A stretch of DNA of 64,000 nt, from NCBI RefSeq assembly GCF_900105395.1, contig NZ_LT629775.1, positions 7,715,501 through 7,779,500 on the forward strand. Reading direction: 5' to 3'. The stretch is from Streptomyces sp. TLI_053. GTDB taxonomy: Bacteria; Actinomycetota; Actinomycetes; Streptomycetales; Streptomycetaceae. This document shows positions 30,699 through 38,790 of this stretch, piece after piece (the first letter of the stretch is position 1; every line of letters starts with the position of its first letter). Below the pieces are notes generated by a model. That model saw only the letters and a program-made list of their open reading frames with translations. It made no database searches and was not told the DNA's origin. Made by a program: the position numbers and the translations under genes.

Positions 30699-31640
30699 AT
30701 GAGACGAAGGAGCGCGGCCCCGACCTCCCCCCTGCCCCAGCGGCAGGGGGTCGATCCGGTGCATCTGCGGCTGCCGGTCACCGGCGGCCCGTGGGAGACC
30801 GTGCGGGAGTACCTGGGCGAGCGGTTGCCGGCGGTCGCGGCGGAGCGGGTGGACGGTCTGCTGCGGGCGGGGGAGGTGGTCGGCGAGGACGGCAGGTCCG
30901 TCGGTCCGGCCGACCCGTTCCGGCCGGGAGCCCACCTGTGGTTCTACCGGGAGCTGCCGGCCGAGGTGCCGGTCCCGTTCGAGCTGGAGGTGCTGCACCG
31001 GGACGAGCACCTGGTGGTGGTCGACAAGCCGCACTTCCTGGCCACCACCCCGCGCGGGCGGCACGTCGTGGAGACGGCGCTGAGCCGGCTGCGGCACACG
31101 CTGGCCCTGCCCGCGCTCAGCCCGGCGCACCGGCTGGACCGGTTGACGGCGGGGCTGGCGATGTTCGTGGTGCGGCCGCAGGACCGGGGCGCCTACCAGT
31201 CGCTGTTCCGGGACCGGCTGGTCCGCAAGGAGTACCGGGCGGTGGCGGCGTTCGACCCGGCGGTGCAGCTGCCGCGCACCGTGCGCAGCCACATCGTGAA
31301 GGAGCGCGGGGTGATCGCCGCCCGGGAGCTGGACGCGCCGCCGAACAGCGAGAGCCGGATCGCGCTGCTGGAGCGGCGCGGCGGGCTCGGCCACTACCTG
31401 CTGCGACCGTCCACCGGCCGCACGCACCAGCTGCGGCTGCACATGAGCGGGCTGGGCCTTCCGATCCTGGGCGACCCGGTGTACCCGGTGGTGCTGCCGG
31501 AGCCGGCCCCGGACGACTTCCGCCGGCCGCTGCAACTGCTCTCCGCCGCGATGGAGTTCACCGATCCGCTGACCGGCCGTCCGTGCCGCTTCGAGAGCCG
31601 CCGGACCCTGGCGGCCTGGTCGGACCCGGAGTCCTGGTAG
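30699..31640 (+). CDS. RluA-family pseudouridine synthase
   Basis: A 313-residue RNA pseudouridine synthase. The catalytic Asp147 is in AHRLDRLTAGLAMFV (RluA motif HRLDxxTSG), with VLHRDEHLVVVDKPHFLATTPRG before it and LLRPSTGRTHQLRLHMSGLGLPILGDPVYP after it (motif III). An N-terminal S4-like stretch (REYLGERLPAVAAERVDGLLRAGEVV) aids RNA binding. The ATG at 30699 follows a G/C-rich gap with repeated CCGTCC. The target RNA (rRNA or tRNA) is not evident from sequence. Confidence 0.92.
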   Translation: MRRRSAAPTSPLPQRQGVDPVHLRLPVTGGPWETVREYLGERLPAVAAERVDGLLRAGEVVGEDGRSVGPADPFRPGAHLWFYRELPAEVPVPFELEVLHRDEHLVVVDKPHFLATTPRGRHVVETALSRLRHTLALPALSPAHRLDRLTAGLAMFVVRPQDRGAYQSLFRDRLVRKEYRAVAAFDPAVQLPRTVRSHIVKERGVIAARELDAPPNSESRIALLERRGGLGHYLLRPSTGRTHQLRLHMSGLGLPILGDPVYPVVLPEPAPDDFRRPLQLLSAAMEFTDPLTGRPCRFESRRTLAAWSDPESW

Positions 31641-31682
31641 CCGTGCCCGTGGGGGTCTTCTCCCGCGGCCACGGACGGAGTA

Positions 31683-31704
31683 ATTTAGTTGACCTCAGCT
31701 AAAT
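31683..31704. promoter_or_regulatory. MarR-type operator upstream of the MFS-MarR operon
   Basis: ATTTAG-N10-CTAAAT is an AT-rich 22-bp imperfect palindrome (core TTGACCTCAG) about 50 bp before the MFS ATG. Its base composition contrasts sharply with its surroundings. The second gene of the operon is a MarR regulator, the likely ligand-responsive binder. Confidence 0.75.
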
Positions 31705-31751
31705 ATTCCCGGGCCCGGCCGGGCCCGGCCCATCCGGGGGAGGACGGGGCG

Positions 31752-33530
31752 ATGGACGTGGACACGGACCACCCGCGCTACAAATGGGTGGCACTCTCCA
31801 ACACCACACTCGGCATGCTGATCGCGACGATCAACTCGTCGATCGTGCTGATCTCGCTGCCCGCGATCTTCAACGGCATCCGCCTGGACCCGCTCCGGCC
31901 CGGCAACGTCGGCTACCTGCTGTGGATGCTGATGGGCTACATGCTGGTCACGGCCGTGCTCGTGGTCACCCTCGGCCGGCTCGGCGACATCTGGGGCCGG
32001 GTGCGGATCTACAACGCCGGCTTCCTGATCTTCACCCTCACCTCGGTCGTCCTCTCCCTCGACCCGCTCCAGGGCGGGGGCGGCGCGCTCTGGCTGATCG
32101 GCTGGCGCGTGGTGCAGGCGGTCGGCGGCGCGATGCTGATGGCGAACTCCGCCGCGATCATCACCGACGCCTTCCCCGCCCGGCAGCGCGGCATGGCCCT
32201 GGGCGTCAACATGGTCGCCGCGATCGCCGGGTCCTTCGTCGGGCTCGTCCTCGGCGGACTGCTCGCCGAGTGGAACTGGCGGTCCATCTTCTGGGTGAAC
32301 GTGCCGATCGGCGTGATCGGCACCGTCTGGGCCTACCGCTCGCTGCGCGAGACCGGGGTCCGCCGCCCGGGCCGCATCGACTGGTGGGGCAACATCACCT
32401 TCGCCGTCGGCCTGACCGCCCTGCTCGCCGCGATCACGTACGGTATCCAGCCCTACGGCGGGCACACCATGGGCTGGACGAACCCGTGGGTGCTGGCCGG
32501 GCTGCTCGGCGGCGCCGCCGTGCTCGGAGTGTTCGGCCTGGTCGAGAGCCGGGTCGCCGAACCCATGTTCCCGCTGCGGCTCTTCCGCGATCCGGTGTTC
32601 ACCGGCGGCAACCTCGCCACCCTGCTGGGTTCGGTCGCCCGGGGCGGGCTCCAGTTCATGCTGATCGTCTGGCTCCAGGGCATCTGGCTGCCGCTGCACG
32701 GGTACGACTACGCCGACACCCCGCTCTGGGCGGGCATCTACCTCGTCCCGCTCACCGTGGGCTTCCTCGCCGCCGGGCCGGTCGCCGGGTACCTGTCCGA
32801 CCGGTTCGGGGCCAGGCTCTTCGCCGCGGGCGGCCTGCTGGTGATGGCCGTCTCCTTCGCCGGCCTGCTCGCCCTGCCCACCGACTTCGGGTACCCGGTG
32901 TTCGCGCTGCTGGTCTTCCTCAACGGCCTCGGCGGCGGCCTGTTCGCCGCGCCCAACACCGCCCTGGTGATGTCCAGCGTGCCCGCCGCCGACCGGGGTG
33001 CCGCCTCCGGCATGCGGGCCACCTTCCAGAACGCCGGCATGGTGCTCTCCATCGGCGTGTTCTTCTCGCTCATGGTCGCCGGCCTGGCCGGTTCGCTGCC
33101 GCAGACCCTCTCCGACGGGCTCACCGCCCAGGGCGTGCCCGCCGCGGACGCCCACACCGTCGCCCAACTGCCACCGGTCGGCACGCTGTTCGCGGCGTTC
33201 CTGGGCTACAACCCGATCCGCGAACTGCTCGGCCCGCAGGTCCTCGCCCAGGTGCCCGCCGCCGACGCCGGGACGCTCACCGGCCGGGAGTTCTTCCCCC
33301 ACCTGATCTCCGGGCCGTTCCACGACGGCCTGGTGGTGGTGTTCTCGCTCGCCATCGCGATGTCGCTCGTCGCCGCCGTCGCCTCGCTGCTGCGCGGGCG
33401 CGCCGGACGGGCGGCCGCCGCGGCGGGGACGGGCGACGGTAGCGGCGACGACGGCGGTGACGGTGGTGCCGGCAACGGTGCTGACGGTGCCGGCAAGGCC
33501 CGGGCGGCGACCCGGGGGGCGGGCTCGTGA
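31752..33530 (+). CDS. MFS multidrug exporter, DHA2 (14-helix) type
   Basis: A 592-residue drug/H+ antiporter. Hydrophobic helices run from TTLGMLIATINSSIVLISLPAIF (helix 1; LD motif replaced by TIN) to FHDGLVVVFSLAIAMSLVAAV; GRLGDIWGRVRIYNAGF is the loop 2-3 MFS signature, and MLMANSAAIITDAFP with GSFVGLVLGGLLAEWNWRSIFWVNVPIG is antiporter motif C and the following loop. The last 40 residues are Gly/Asp-rich. A MarR operator-like palindrome is upstream and a marR gene overlaps its stop (GTGA), so efflux is probably induced by the exported drug. Confidence 0.93.
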   Translation: MDVDTDHPRYKWVALSNTTLGMLIATINSSIVLISLPAIFNGIRLDPLRPGNVGYLLWMLMGYMLVTAVLVVTLGRLGDIWGRVRIYNAGFLIFTLTSVVLSLDPLQGGGGALWLIGWRVVQAVGGAMLMANSAAIITDAFPARQRGMALGVNMVAAIAGSFVGLVLGGLLAEWNWRSIFWVNVPIGVIGTVWAYRSLRETGVRRPGRIDWWGNITFAVGLTALLAAITYGIQPYGGHTMGWTNPWVLAGLLGGAAVLGVFGLVESRVAEPMFPLRLFRDPVFTGGNLATLLGSVARGGLQFMLIVWLQGIWLPLHGYDYADTPLWAGIYLVPLTVGFLAAGPVAGYLSDRFGARLFAAGGLLVMAVSFAGLLALPTDFGYPVFALLVFLNGLGGGLFAAPNTALVMSSVPAADRGAASGMRATFQNAGMVLSIGVFFSLMVAGLAGSLPQTLSDGLTAQGVPAADAHTVAQLPPVGTLFAAFLGYNPIRELLGPQVLAQVPAADAGTLTGREFFPHLISGPFHDGLVVVFSLAIAMSLVAAVASLLRGRAGRAAAAAGTGDGSGDDGGDGGAGNGADGAGKARAATRGAGS

Positions 33531-34018
33531 CCGCCCCGGAGCAGGCCGGACCGGCGCCCGGGCCGGAGGCCGGGGGAGCGGGACCGGGCCCGCTGGACGC
33601 GGCGGCCGTCGCCCGGCTGCGGCTGGTGATCGCCCGGCTGCACCGCCGGCTCGCGCAGTCCTCCGCCGGTCAGGAGTTCACCTTCGCCCAGCAGTCCGCG
33701 ATCGCCAGGATCGAGCAGCACGGACCACTGCGGCTCGGCGAACTCGCCGCCCTGGAAGGGGTGTCCGCACCCTCCATGACCCGCACCGTCGGCCCGCTGG
33801 TGACCTCCGGCGTGGTCGAACGGCTCCCCGACCCCACCGACGGACGGTCCTTCCTGGTCGCCGTCGCCCCGGCCGGCGCCGAACTGCTCGCGGGCATCCG
33901 CCGACAGCGCTCCGAACACCTCGCCCGCCGGGCGGAGGCGCTCACCCCGGAGGAGCAGGGGCTGCTGCTCGCGGCCCTGCCGGTGCTGGAACACCTGCTG
34001 GCGGCCGAGGACGCCTGA
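33527..34018 (+). CDS. MarR-family transcriptional regulator
   Basis: A 163-residue regulator with GTG start overlapping the MFS stop. The winged helix spans residues about 40-110: TFAQQSAIARIEQHGPLRLGELAALEGVSAPSMTRTVGPLVTSGVVERLPDPTDGRSFLVAV, with the DGR wing typical of MarR. N-terminal 25 residues are Ala/Gly/Pro-rich. Its position after the transporter and the TTTAG-CTAAA palindrome ahead of the operon imply autoregulation together with the efflux pump. Confidence 0.93.
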   Translation: MTAPEQAGPAPGPEAGGAGPGPLDAAAVARLRLVIARLHRRLAQSSAGQEFTFAQQSAIARIEQHGPLRLGELAALEGVSAPSMTRTVGPLVTSGVVERLPDPTDGRSFLVAVAPAGAELLAGIRRQRSEHLARRAEALTPEEQGLLLAALPVLEHLLAAEDA

Positions 34019-34066
34019 CCTCGGTCCCTGGCCCTCGCAACGCCCGGATATGATCCACCGTCCGAT

Positions 34067-34080
34067 CGGATGATCATCCG
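34067..34080. promoter_or_regulatory. 14-bp palindrome before the peptidoglycan-binding gene
   Basis: CGGATGATCATCCG is a perfect inverted repeat directly ahead of the GAAAGAGG ribosome-binding site. It may be an operator or a small mRNA hairpin. No regulator can be linked to it. Confidence 0.5.
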
Positions 34081-34092
34081 GAAAGAGGTCCC

Positions 34093-34509
34093 ATGCGACT
34101 CACCCGTCTCCTCCGGCGCGGCGCGACCGTCCTGGCCGCCACCGCCCTGCTGGGCTCCGGCGCGGTCACCGCCCACGCCGACCCCGGTCTCCCCAACACC
34201 GGCTACGGGTACCCGAACTGGTCCCACACCGTCCGCTGCATCCAGTACTACGTGAACCAGCTCACCGACGTGCACATCCTGGAGGACGGCCGGTTCGGGC
34301 CCGAGACCGATCTCGGGATCCGGCGGATCCAGAAGCTGGCAAGCACCGATTGGGCCGCCGCCCCGCTCGTGGTCGACGGCGTCTTCGGCAAGGCCACCGG
34401 CCAGGCCGTGCTGGAACGCGTCAAGTACCACCCCTGGCTGGTCGACAGCTTCGAGAAGGCGTCCAACTGCGGCCACTACGTGCCGTCGTACACCGTCGTC
34501 CTCAACTGA
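34093..34509 (+). CDS. secreted peptidoglycan-binding domain protein
   Basis: A 138-residue exported protein. The signal peptide is MRLTRLLRRGATVLAATALLG through AHA (cleavage near residue 29). The mature part is a single peptidoglycan-binding_1-like domain: RCIQYYVNQL, EDGRFGPETDLGIRRIQKLA, VVDGVFGKATGQAVLERV, that is two GxFGxxT-type repeats, plus two Cys (C46, C129 approximately) that may form a disulfide. No catalytic domain is present, so it may be a wall-bound or inhibitor-type protein. GAAAGAGG precedes the ATG. Confidence 0.82.
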   Translation: MRLTRLLRRGATVLAATALLGSGAVTAHADPGLPNTGYGYPNWSHTVRCIQYYVNQLTDVHILEDGRFGPETDLGIRRIQKLASTDWAAAPLVVDGVFGKATGQAVLERVKYHPWLVDSFEKASNCGHYVPSYTVVLN

Positions 34510-34517
34510 CCACCCCT

Positions 34518-34548
34518 CGGCGGGACGGTCCCCGGGCCCGTCCCGCCG
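34518..34548. terminator. bidirectional hairpin between convergent genes
   Basis: CGGCGGGACGG (34518-34528) pairs with CCGTCCCGCCG (34538-34548) around a 9-nt loop between the peptidoglycan-binding gene and the large SpoIIE gene. No T-run is present. Confidence 0.6.
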
Positions 34549-34553
34549 GGTAC

Positions 34554-37500
34554 TCACCGCTCCGACAGCCCCGGCGGCAGCTCCAGTTCGAACCACACCA
34601 CCTTGCCGTCCGGCGTCTGCCGGGTGCCCCACCGGTGGGCGAGTTCGTTCACCAGGTGGATGCCGCGCCCGCCCTCGTCCTCCTCGGCCGCGCGCCGCAT
34701 CCGGGGCGAGCCGGCGTCCCGGTCGGCCACCTCCACGGTCAGCGTGCGGTTGCACAGCAGCCGCAGCCGGGTCGGCGAACCCGCGTGCACCAGCGCGTTG
34801 GTGATCAGCTCGCTGGTCAGCAGCTCGGCCCAGTCGGCCAGTGGCGCCAGCCCCCAGCCCGTCAGCGTCTCCCGGGTGAACCGGCGCGAGTGGGCCACCA
34901 TCGCGTGGTCGTCGTCGAGCGCGAGGGTGGCGATGCGGTCCGAACCGGCCGGCCGGGCCTGCGCCATGATGACCGCGATGTCGTCCTCGCTGCTGCGGCC
35001 GGTGAGTTCGGAGAGCACCGCGTCGCAGGTCTGCTCCAGCGAGCCGCGCCGGTCCGCGATGGTGCGGCACAGCAACTGCAGCCCCTCGTCCAGGTCGCGG
35101 CCGCGCCGTTCGACCAGACCGTCGGTGTACAGCGCCAGCAGACCGTCCTCCGGGAGGGTGAACCCGACACTCTCGAACGGGACTCCGCCGACCCCGAGCG
35201 GCGCGCCGGGCGGCAGCTCGACCAACCGGGCGTTCCCGTCCGTGTCGGCCACCACCGGCGGCAGGTGGCCCGCACAGGCGGCGGTGCAGCTCCGGTCGAC
35301 GGGGTCGTACACGACACAGACACACGTGGCGAACTGGCCCTCGCCGATCGCCGTGGTGGCCTCGTCCAGCCGCTGCATCACCCGGTCCGGCGCCAGCTCC
35401 AGGGTGATCAACGTCCGTGCCACCGTACGGAGCTGCCCCATGGTCGCGGCCGCCCTGATGCCGTGCCCCATGACGTCGCCGACCACCAGCGCGACCCGGC
35501 CCGAGGAGAGCGGCACGACGTCGAACCAGTCCCCGCCGACCTCGCTCACCACACTGCTCGGCAGATAGCGGTAGGCGATCTCCAACCCCAGCGTGCGGTG
35601 GATCTCCTGCGGCAGCAGGCTGCGCTGGAGGGTCAGCGCCGTCTCCCGCTCCCGCCGGTAGAGCCGGCCGTTGTCGATCGCCAGCGCGGTGCGGCCGACC
35701 AGCTCCTCGGCCAGCGCCCGGTCCGCCGGACCGAACGACAGCGGATTGCGGGTACGGATGAACTCCGCGCCGCCCAGCACCAGTCCGCGCGCCAGCAACG
35801 GCACCATCAGGTACGAGTGCACACCCGCGTCCAGGCCCGGCTGCACCCGGTCCTCGGACGCGACGATCCGCCGCAGCGCGGCCTCGTCGACCTCCGACAC
35901 CAGGATGGACCGCCCGCTGCGCAGGCTCTCCGCGTACACCTGGGCCGACTGCGAGGTCTCGCCGACCGCGTCCGCCGCGTCCGACATCAGCCCGTCGGCG
36001 TCCAGCTCGCCGACCGCCACCGCCCGCATCAGCACCGAGCCGTCCGGCGGCACGGGCGCCGGGTCCTCGCCGCCGAGCACCGCCTCGCGCAGGTCGACGG
36101 TCACGAAGTCGGCGAACCGCGGAATCACCACCTCGATCAACTCGTGGGCGGTGCGGTAGAGATCGAGGGTGGTGCCGATCCGGTTGGACGCCTCGTTGAG
36201 CAACGACAACCGCTGCTGCGCGGCCCACGCCTCGTCCAGCGCGCGCTGCCGCGCCGCCGCCGCGTCCCGCTCCCGGGTGAACAGCAGCGCGTTGTCGATC
36301 GACACGGCCGCCCGCACCGCCAACTCCCCGGCCAGCGCGAGGTCGTCGTCCTCGTACGGGCGCTCCACCACCGTCCGGTAGAACGCCGCGACGCCGACCG
36401 GCGAACCGCGCGCGATCAGCGGCACCACCATGAACGCGCGGACCTGCTGCTCGTGCACCGCCGCGGCGCGCACCGGATCGTCCCGGAACCAGGCCATCCC
36501 GGCCTCGTCCATCCGCGGCACCAGCACCGGACGGCGGTGGCGGAGCGCCCACGCGTACGGGGAGGAGGCCGGGAACCGGTGCACCCCGCCGCTCCGGTCG
36601 ATCGGCCGCAGGGTGGAGCGGTCCGCCGAATGGAAGGCCATCCGCCGCAGCACCGCCGAACCGTCGCCGGACGGCCGCGCCTCGCGCTCGCCGCGCACCA
36701 GGTCGTCCAGCACCTCGACCACCACCGTGTCCGCCAGCCGGGGCGTCGCCACGGCGGCCAGCTCCTCGGCGGTCTGGGTCAGGTCGAGAGTGGTGCCGAT
36801 CCGGGCGGACGCCACGTTGACCAGCGCCAGACGCTCCTGCGCGGCCTTCGCCTCGCGCAGCGCCTGCTGGCGGGCGAGCACGATCTGGTGCTGGCGCAGG
36901 TAGAGCCGGGCGTTGTCGATCGCCACGGCGGCCCGCGAGGCCAACTCGTCACCGAGCGTGATGTCGGCCTCGGCGAAGGACTCCCGTTCGCCGCGCCGGG
37001 AGTAGACGATCATGCCGAGCGTGGTGCCGCGCGCCACCAGCGGCGTGATCCGCACCGAACGCGGACGGTCGCCCAGGAACGCTTGCCGGCGGCTCTCGGT
37101 GATCGCGTCGCTCAACGGCGGCAGCTCCCACGACGGCACCACCACCGTCCGCCCGGTGGCCAGCGCCCGCGCGTACGGGGTGTCCGGGGTCACCTCGTAC
37201 ACGGTGTCCACCGGCAGCGCCTCGGCCGGGTACAGCGGATCGGAGGTCGCCAGGGCCAGCCGGCGCACGTGCTGCGGCGCCGCCGGGTCCAGCGGCTCGA
37301 CGTTCCGGCCGGCCGCCAGCGCCTCCAGCGCGAAGACACCGCTGATGTCGGCCACCTTGGGCACCATGGCGTCGGCCAGCTCCCGGGCGGTCTGCCGCAG
37401 GTCCAGCGTGGTGCCGATGGAGGCGGTCGCCTCGACCAGCAGGGCCAGCCGCTCCTGCGCGCGGGCGGCCCGGGCGTCGGCCCGGAAACGCTCGGTGATG

Positions 37501-38282
37501 TCGATGATGGTCGAACTCACGCCCAGCACCCGCCCGCCCGGCTCCTCCAACCGGAAGTAGGACGCGGACCAGGCGTGGTCGTGCGTCGGATCCCCCGGGG
37601 TGCGGCCGTGCGAACGGGCGTCCAGCACCGGTTCGCCGGTCTCCAGCACCCGGCGCATCACGGCCTCGCTCTCCGCACCGTTGATGCCCGGCAGCAACTC
37701 GGTCAACCGGTGCCCGAGGTGCCGCGCGACCGGCAGCCCGTTGACCCGGGCCAGCGCCTCGTTGATCCGCACGAACGCGAGCTGCGCGTCGTAGACGGCC
37801 ATCCCGACCGGGGACTGCGAGAAGAAGCCGTCCAGCACCGCCAGGTCCGCCTGGATCCGACGCAGCGTGGTCACGTCCGAGGCCACCGCGAGCACCAGCG
37901 GGCTGCCCGCCGGACCGGCGATCGGATGAGTGCGGAACTCCAGATTGACGTGGTGCCCGTCCCGGTGGCGCACCGGGAACACACCGGACCAGCCGCGGCC
38001 GTCCACGATCTTCTGGAACAGCTCCAGCACGCCCGGCCGCTGCTCCTCCGAGGCCAGCAACTGCGCGGCCCGCGCACCGATCGCCTCGGCCGCGGAGTAG
38101 CCGAGCAGCGCCTCGGCATCACTGCTCCAGTGCAGGATCCGGCCGTCGGCCTCGATCAGCGCCGTGGCGATCGGCACCATCAGCAGCGCGTCCGGGCCCT
38201 CGGCCGGCTCCGGCCGCGGCACAGGGCCGGACGGCACCCGCCCGGGCCCGCCGGCCTCACTCTCACGACGCTCGTTCACCAT
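34554..38282 (-). CDS. PAS2-GAF3-SpoIIE phosphatase-HATPase multi-domain regulator
   Basis: A 1242-residue signalling protein. Two PAS domains (about 30-150 and 150-265; VPIATALIEADGRILHWS, SPVGMAVYDAQLAFVRINEA) are followed by three GAF domains, each introduced by a near-identical linker ERLALxxxAxxxIGTTLDLxxTAxEL at about residues 277, 480 and 685. The SpoIIE PP2C domain starts near 897 (SSVVSEVGGDWFDVVPL, VVGDVMGHGIRAAATMG, LYTDGLVERRG, SEDDIAVIM). A C-terminal HATPase (about 1145-1242: LLTSELITNALVHAG, EGGRGIHLVNELAHRWG) resembles anti-sigma kinases. It thus combines phosphatase and kinase-like modules on one chain. Start ATG 38282 (GTG 38279 also possible). Its upstream region holds the composite palindromes. 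Confidence 0.95.
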   Translation of the reverse strand: MVNERRESEAGGPGRVPSGPVPRPEPAEGPDALLMVPIATALIEADGRILHWSSDAEALLGYSAAEAIGARAAQLLASEEQRPGVLELFQKIVDGRGWSGVFPVRHRDGHHVNLEFRTHPIAGPAGSPLVLAVASDVTTLRRIQADLAVLDGFFSQSPVGMAVYDAQLAFVRINEALARVNGLPVARHLGHRLTELLPGINGAESEAVMRRVLETGEPVLDARSHGRTPGDPTHDHAWSASYFRLEEPGGRVLGVSSTIIDITERFRADARAARAQERLALLVEATASIGTTLDLRQTARELADAMVPKVADISGVFALEALAAGRNVEPLDPAAPQHVRRLALATSDPLYPAEALPVDTVYEVTPDTPYARALATGRTVVVPSWELPPLSDAITESRRQAFLGDRPRSVRITPLVARGTTLGMIVYSRRGERESFAEADITLGDELASRAAVAIDNARLYLRQHQIVLARQQALREAKAAQERLALVNVASARIGTTLDLTQTAEELAAVATPRLADTVVVEVLDDLVRGEREARPSGDGSAVLRRMAFHSADRSTLRPIDRSGGVHRFPASSPYAWALRHRRPVLVPRMDEAGMAWFRDDPVRAAAVHEQQVRAFMVVPLIARGSPVGVAAFYRTVVERPYEDDDLALAGELAVRAAVSIDNALLFTRERDAAAARQRALDEAWAAQQRLSLLNEASNRIGTTLDLYRTAHELIEVVIPRFADFVTVDLREAVLGGEDPAPVPPDGSVLMRAVAVGELDADGLMSDAADAVGETSQSAQVYAESLRSGRSILVSEVDEAALRRIVASEDRVQPGLDAGVHSYLMVPLLARGLVLGGAEFIRTRNPLSFGPADRALAEELVGRTALAIDNGRLYRRERETALTLQRSLLPQEIHRTLGLEIAYRYLPSSVVSEVGGDWFDVVPLSSGRVALVVGDVMGHGIRAAATMGQLRTVARTLITLELAPDRVMQRLDEATTAIGEGQFATCVCVVYDPVDRSCTAACAGHLPPVVADTDGNARLVELPPGAPLGVGGVPFESVGFTLPEDGLLALYTDGLVERRGRDLDEGLQLLCRTIADRRGSLEQTCDAVLSELTGRSSEDDIAVIMAQARPAGSDRIATLALDDDHAMVAHSRRFTRETLTGWGLAPLADWAELLTSELITNALVHAGSPTRLRLLCNRTLTVEVADRDAGSPRMRRAAEEDEGGRGIHLVNELAHRWGTRQTPDGKVVWFELELPPGLSER

Positions 38283-38548
38283 GCTCGGTCACCATGGGCC
38301 AGCACCGCCCGGAGATCGTCTCCACCAGCCCTGCCATCCTCCCACGCACCCCACCACCCCCGCGCGGCACGCCCGCCCGGCTGGCGGCGCGGTCGCGCCC
38401 GGCGAACGGGGCGACCGGCGGGCCCGCTCCCCGCGACCGCTGCGTCCCGTGTGCCTCCGTGCCGTGGCCGGCGGGCGGTCCGTTCGGTGCCCCGGTCGCC
38501 GCTTCCGCGGCGGCCGGGAGACCCGCGCGCGATGTCCGGTGGCTCTCC

Positions 38549-38602
38549 CGGGGCCACTTTGCAAAGTGCACTTTGCAAAGTGGCCCCGACTCTTTGCAAA
38601 GT
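38549..38602. repeat. 40-bp perfect palindrome with two ACTTTGCAAAGT cores, plus a third core
   Basis: 38549-38588 reads identically on both strands and contains ACTTTGCAAAGT at 38556-38567 and 38570-38581, 14 bp apart, joined by GC and flanked by CGGGGCC arms. A further core CTTTGCAAAG follows at 38592-38601. The pattern suggests cooperative binding of dimeric regulators. Confidence 0.9.
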
Positions 38603-38744
38603 TTTTCTCCACCGCCCGGGAGAGGTGGCGCCGGTGGCCCCCGGGGTGCCACCGGCGCCGCTGGGGCCCTTGTGCCAACGCGTATCGGCGGAGCAACAGG
38701 TGCGCTCCGGGCCGATCCTGTCGGCCCGGAGCTCGGGCTGCAGG

Positions 38745-38780
38745 CTGCACTTTGCAAAGTCCGGACTTTGCAAAGTGCAG
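38745..38780. repeat. 36-bp perfect palindrome with two ACTTTGCAAAGT cores
   Basis: 38745-38780 is a perfect palindrome holding ACTTTGCAAAGT at 38749-38760 and 38765-38776, 16 bp apart around CCGG. It begins 10 bp after the stop codon of the serine hydrolase gene, so it could also fold as a terminator, but there is no T-run. Confidence 0.9.
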
Positions 38781-38790
38781 TCCCGGACCC

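Larger units (their letters stand above)
38283..38790. other. 508-bp gene-free region upstream of the large SpoIIE gene
   Basis: No credible gene lies here: frames that stay open are compositionally biased and translate the palindromes as LCKVHFAK-like repeats. The notable content is five copies of the palindrome ACTTTGCAAAGT or its 10-bp core, listed separately. The part next to the SpoIIE start (38283-38540) shows nothing specific. Confidence 0.7.

Noticed and set aside
38745..38780. Simple rho-independent terminator for the serine hydrolase gene
   Set aside because: The stem consists of two copies of the 12-bp core also found 170 bp away, and no T-run follows, so repeat or operator function explains it better; termination is not excluded.
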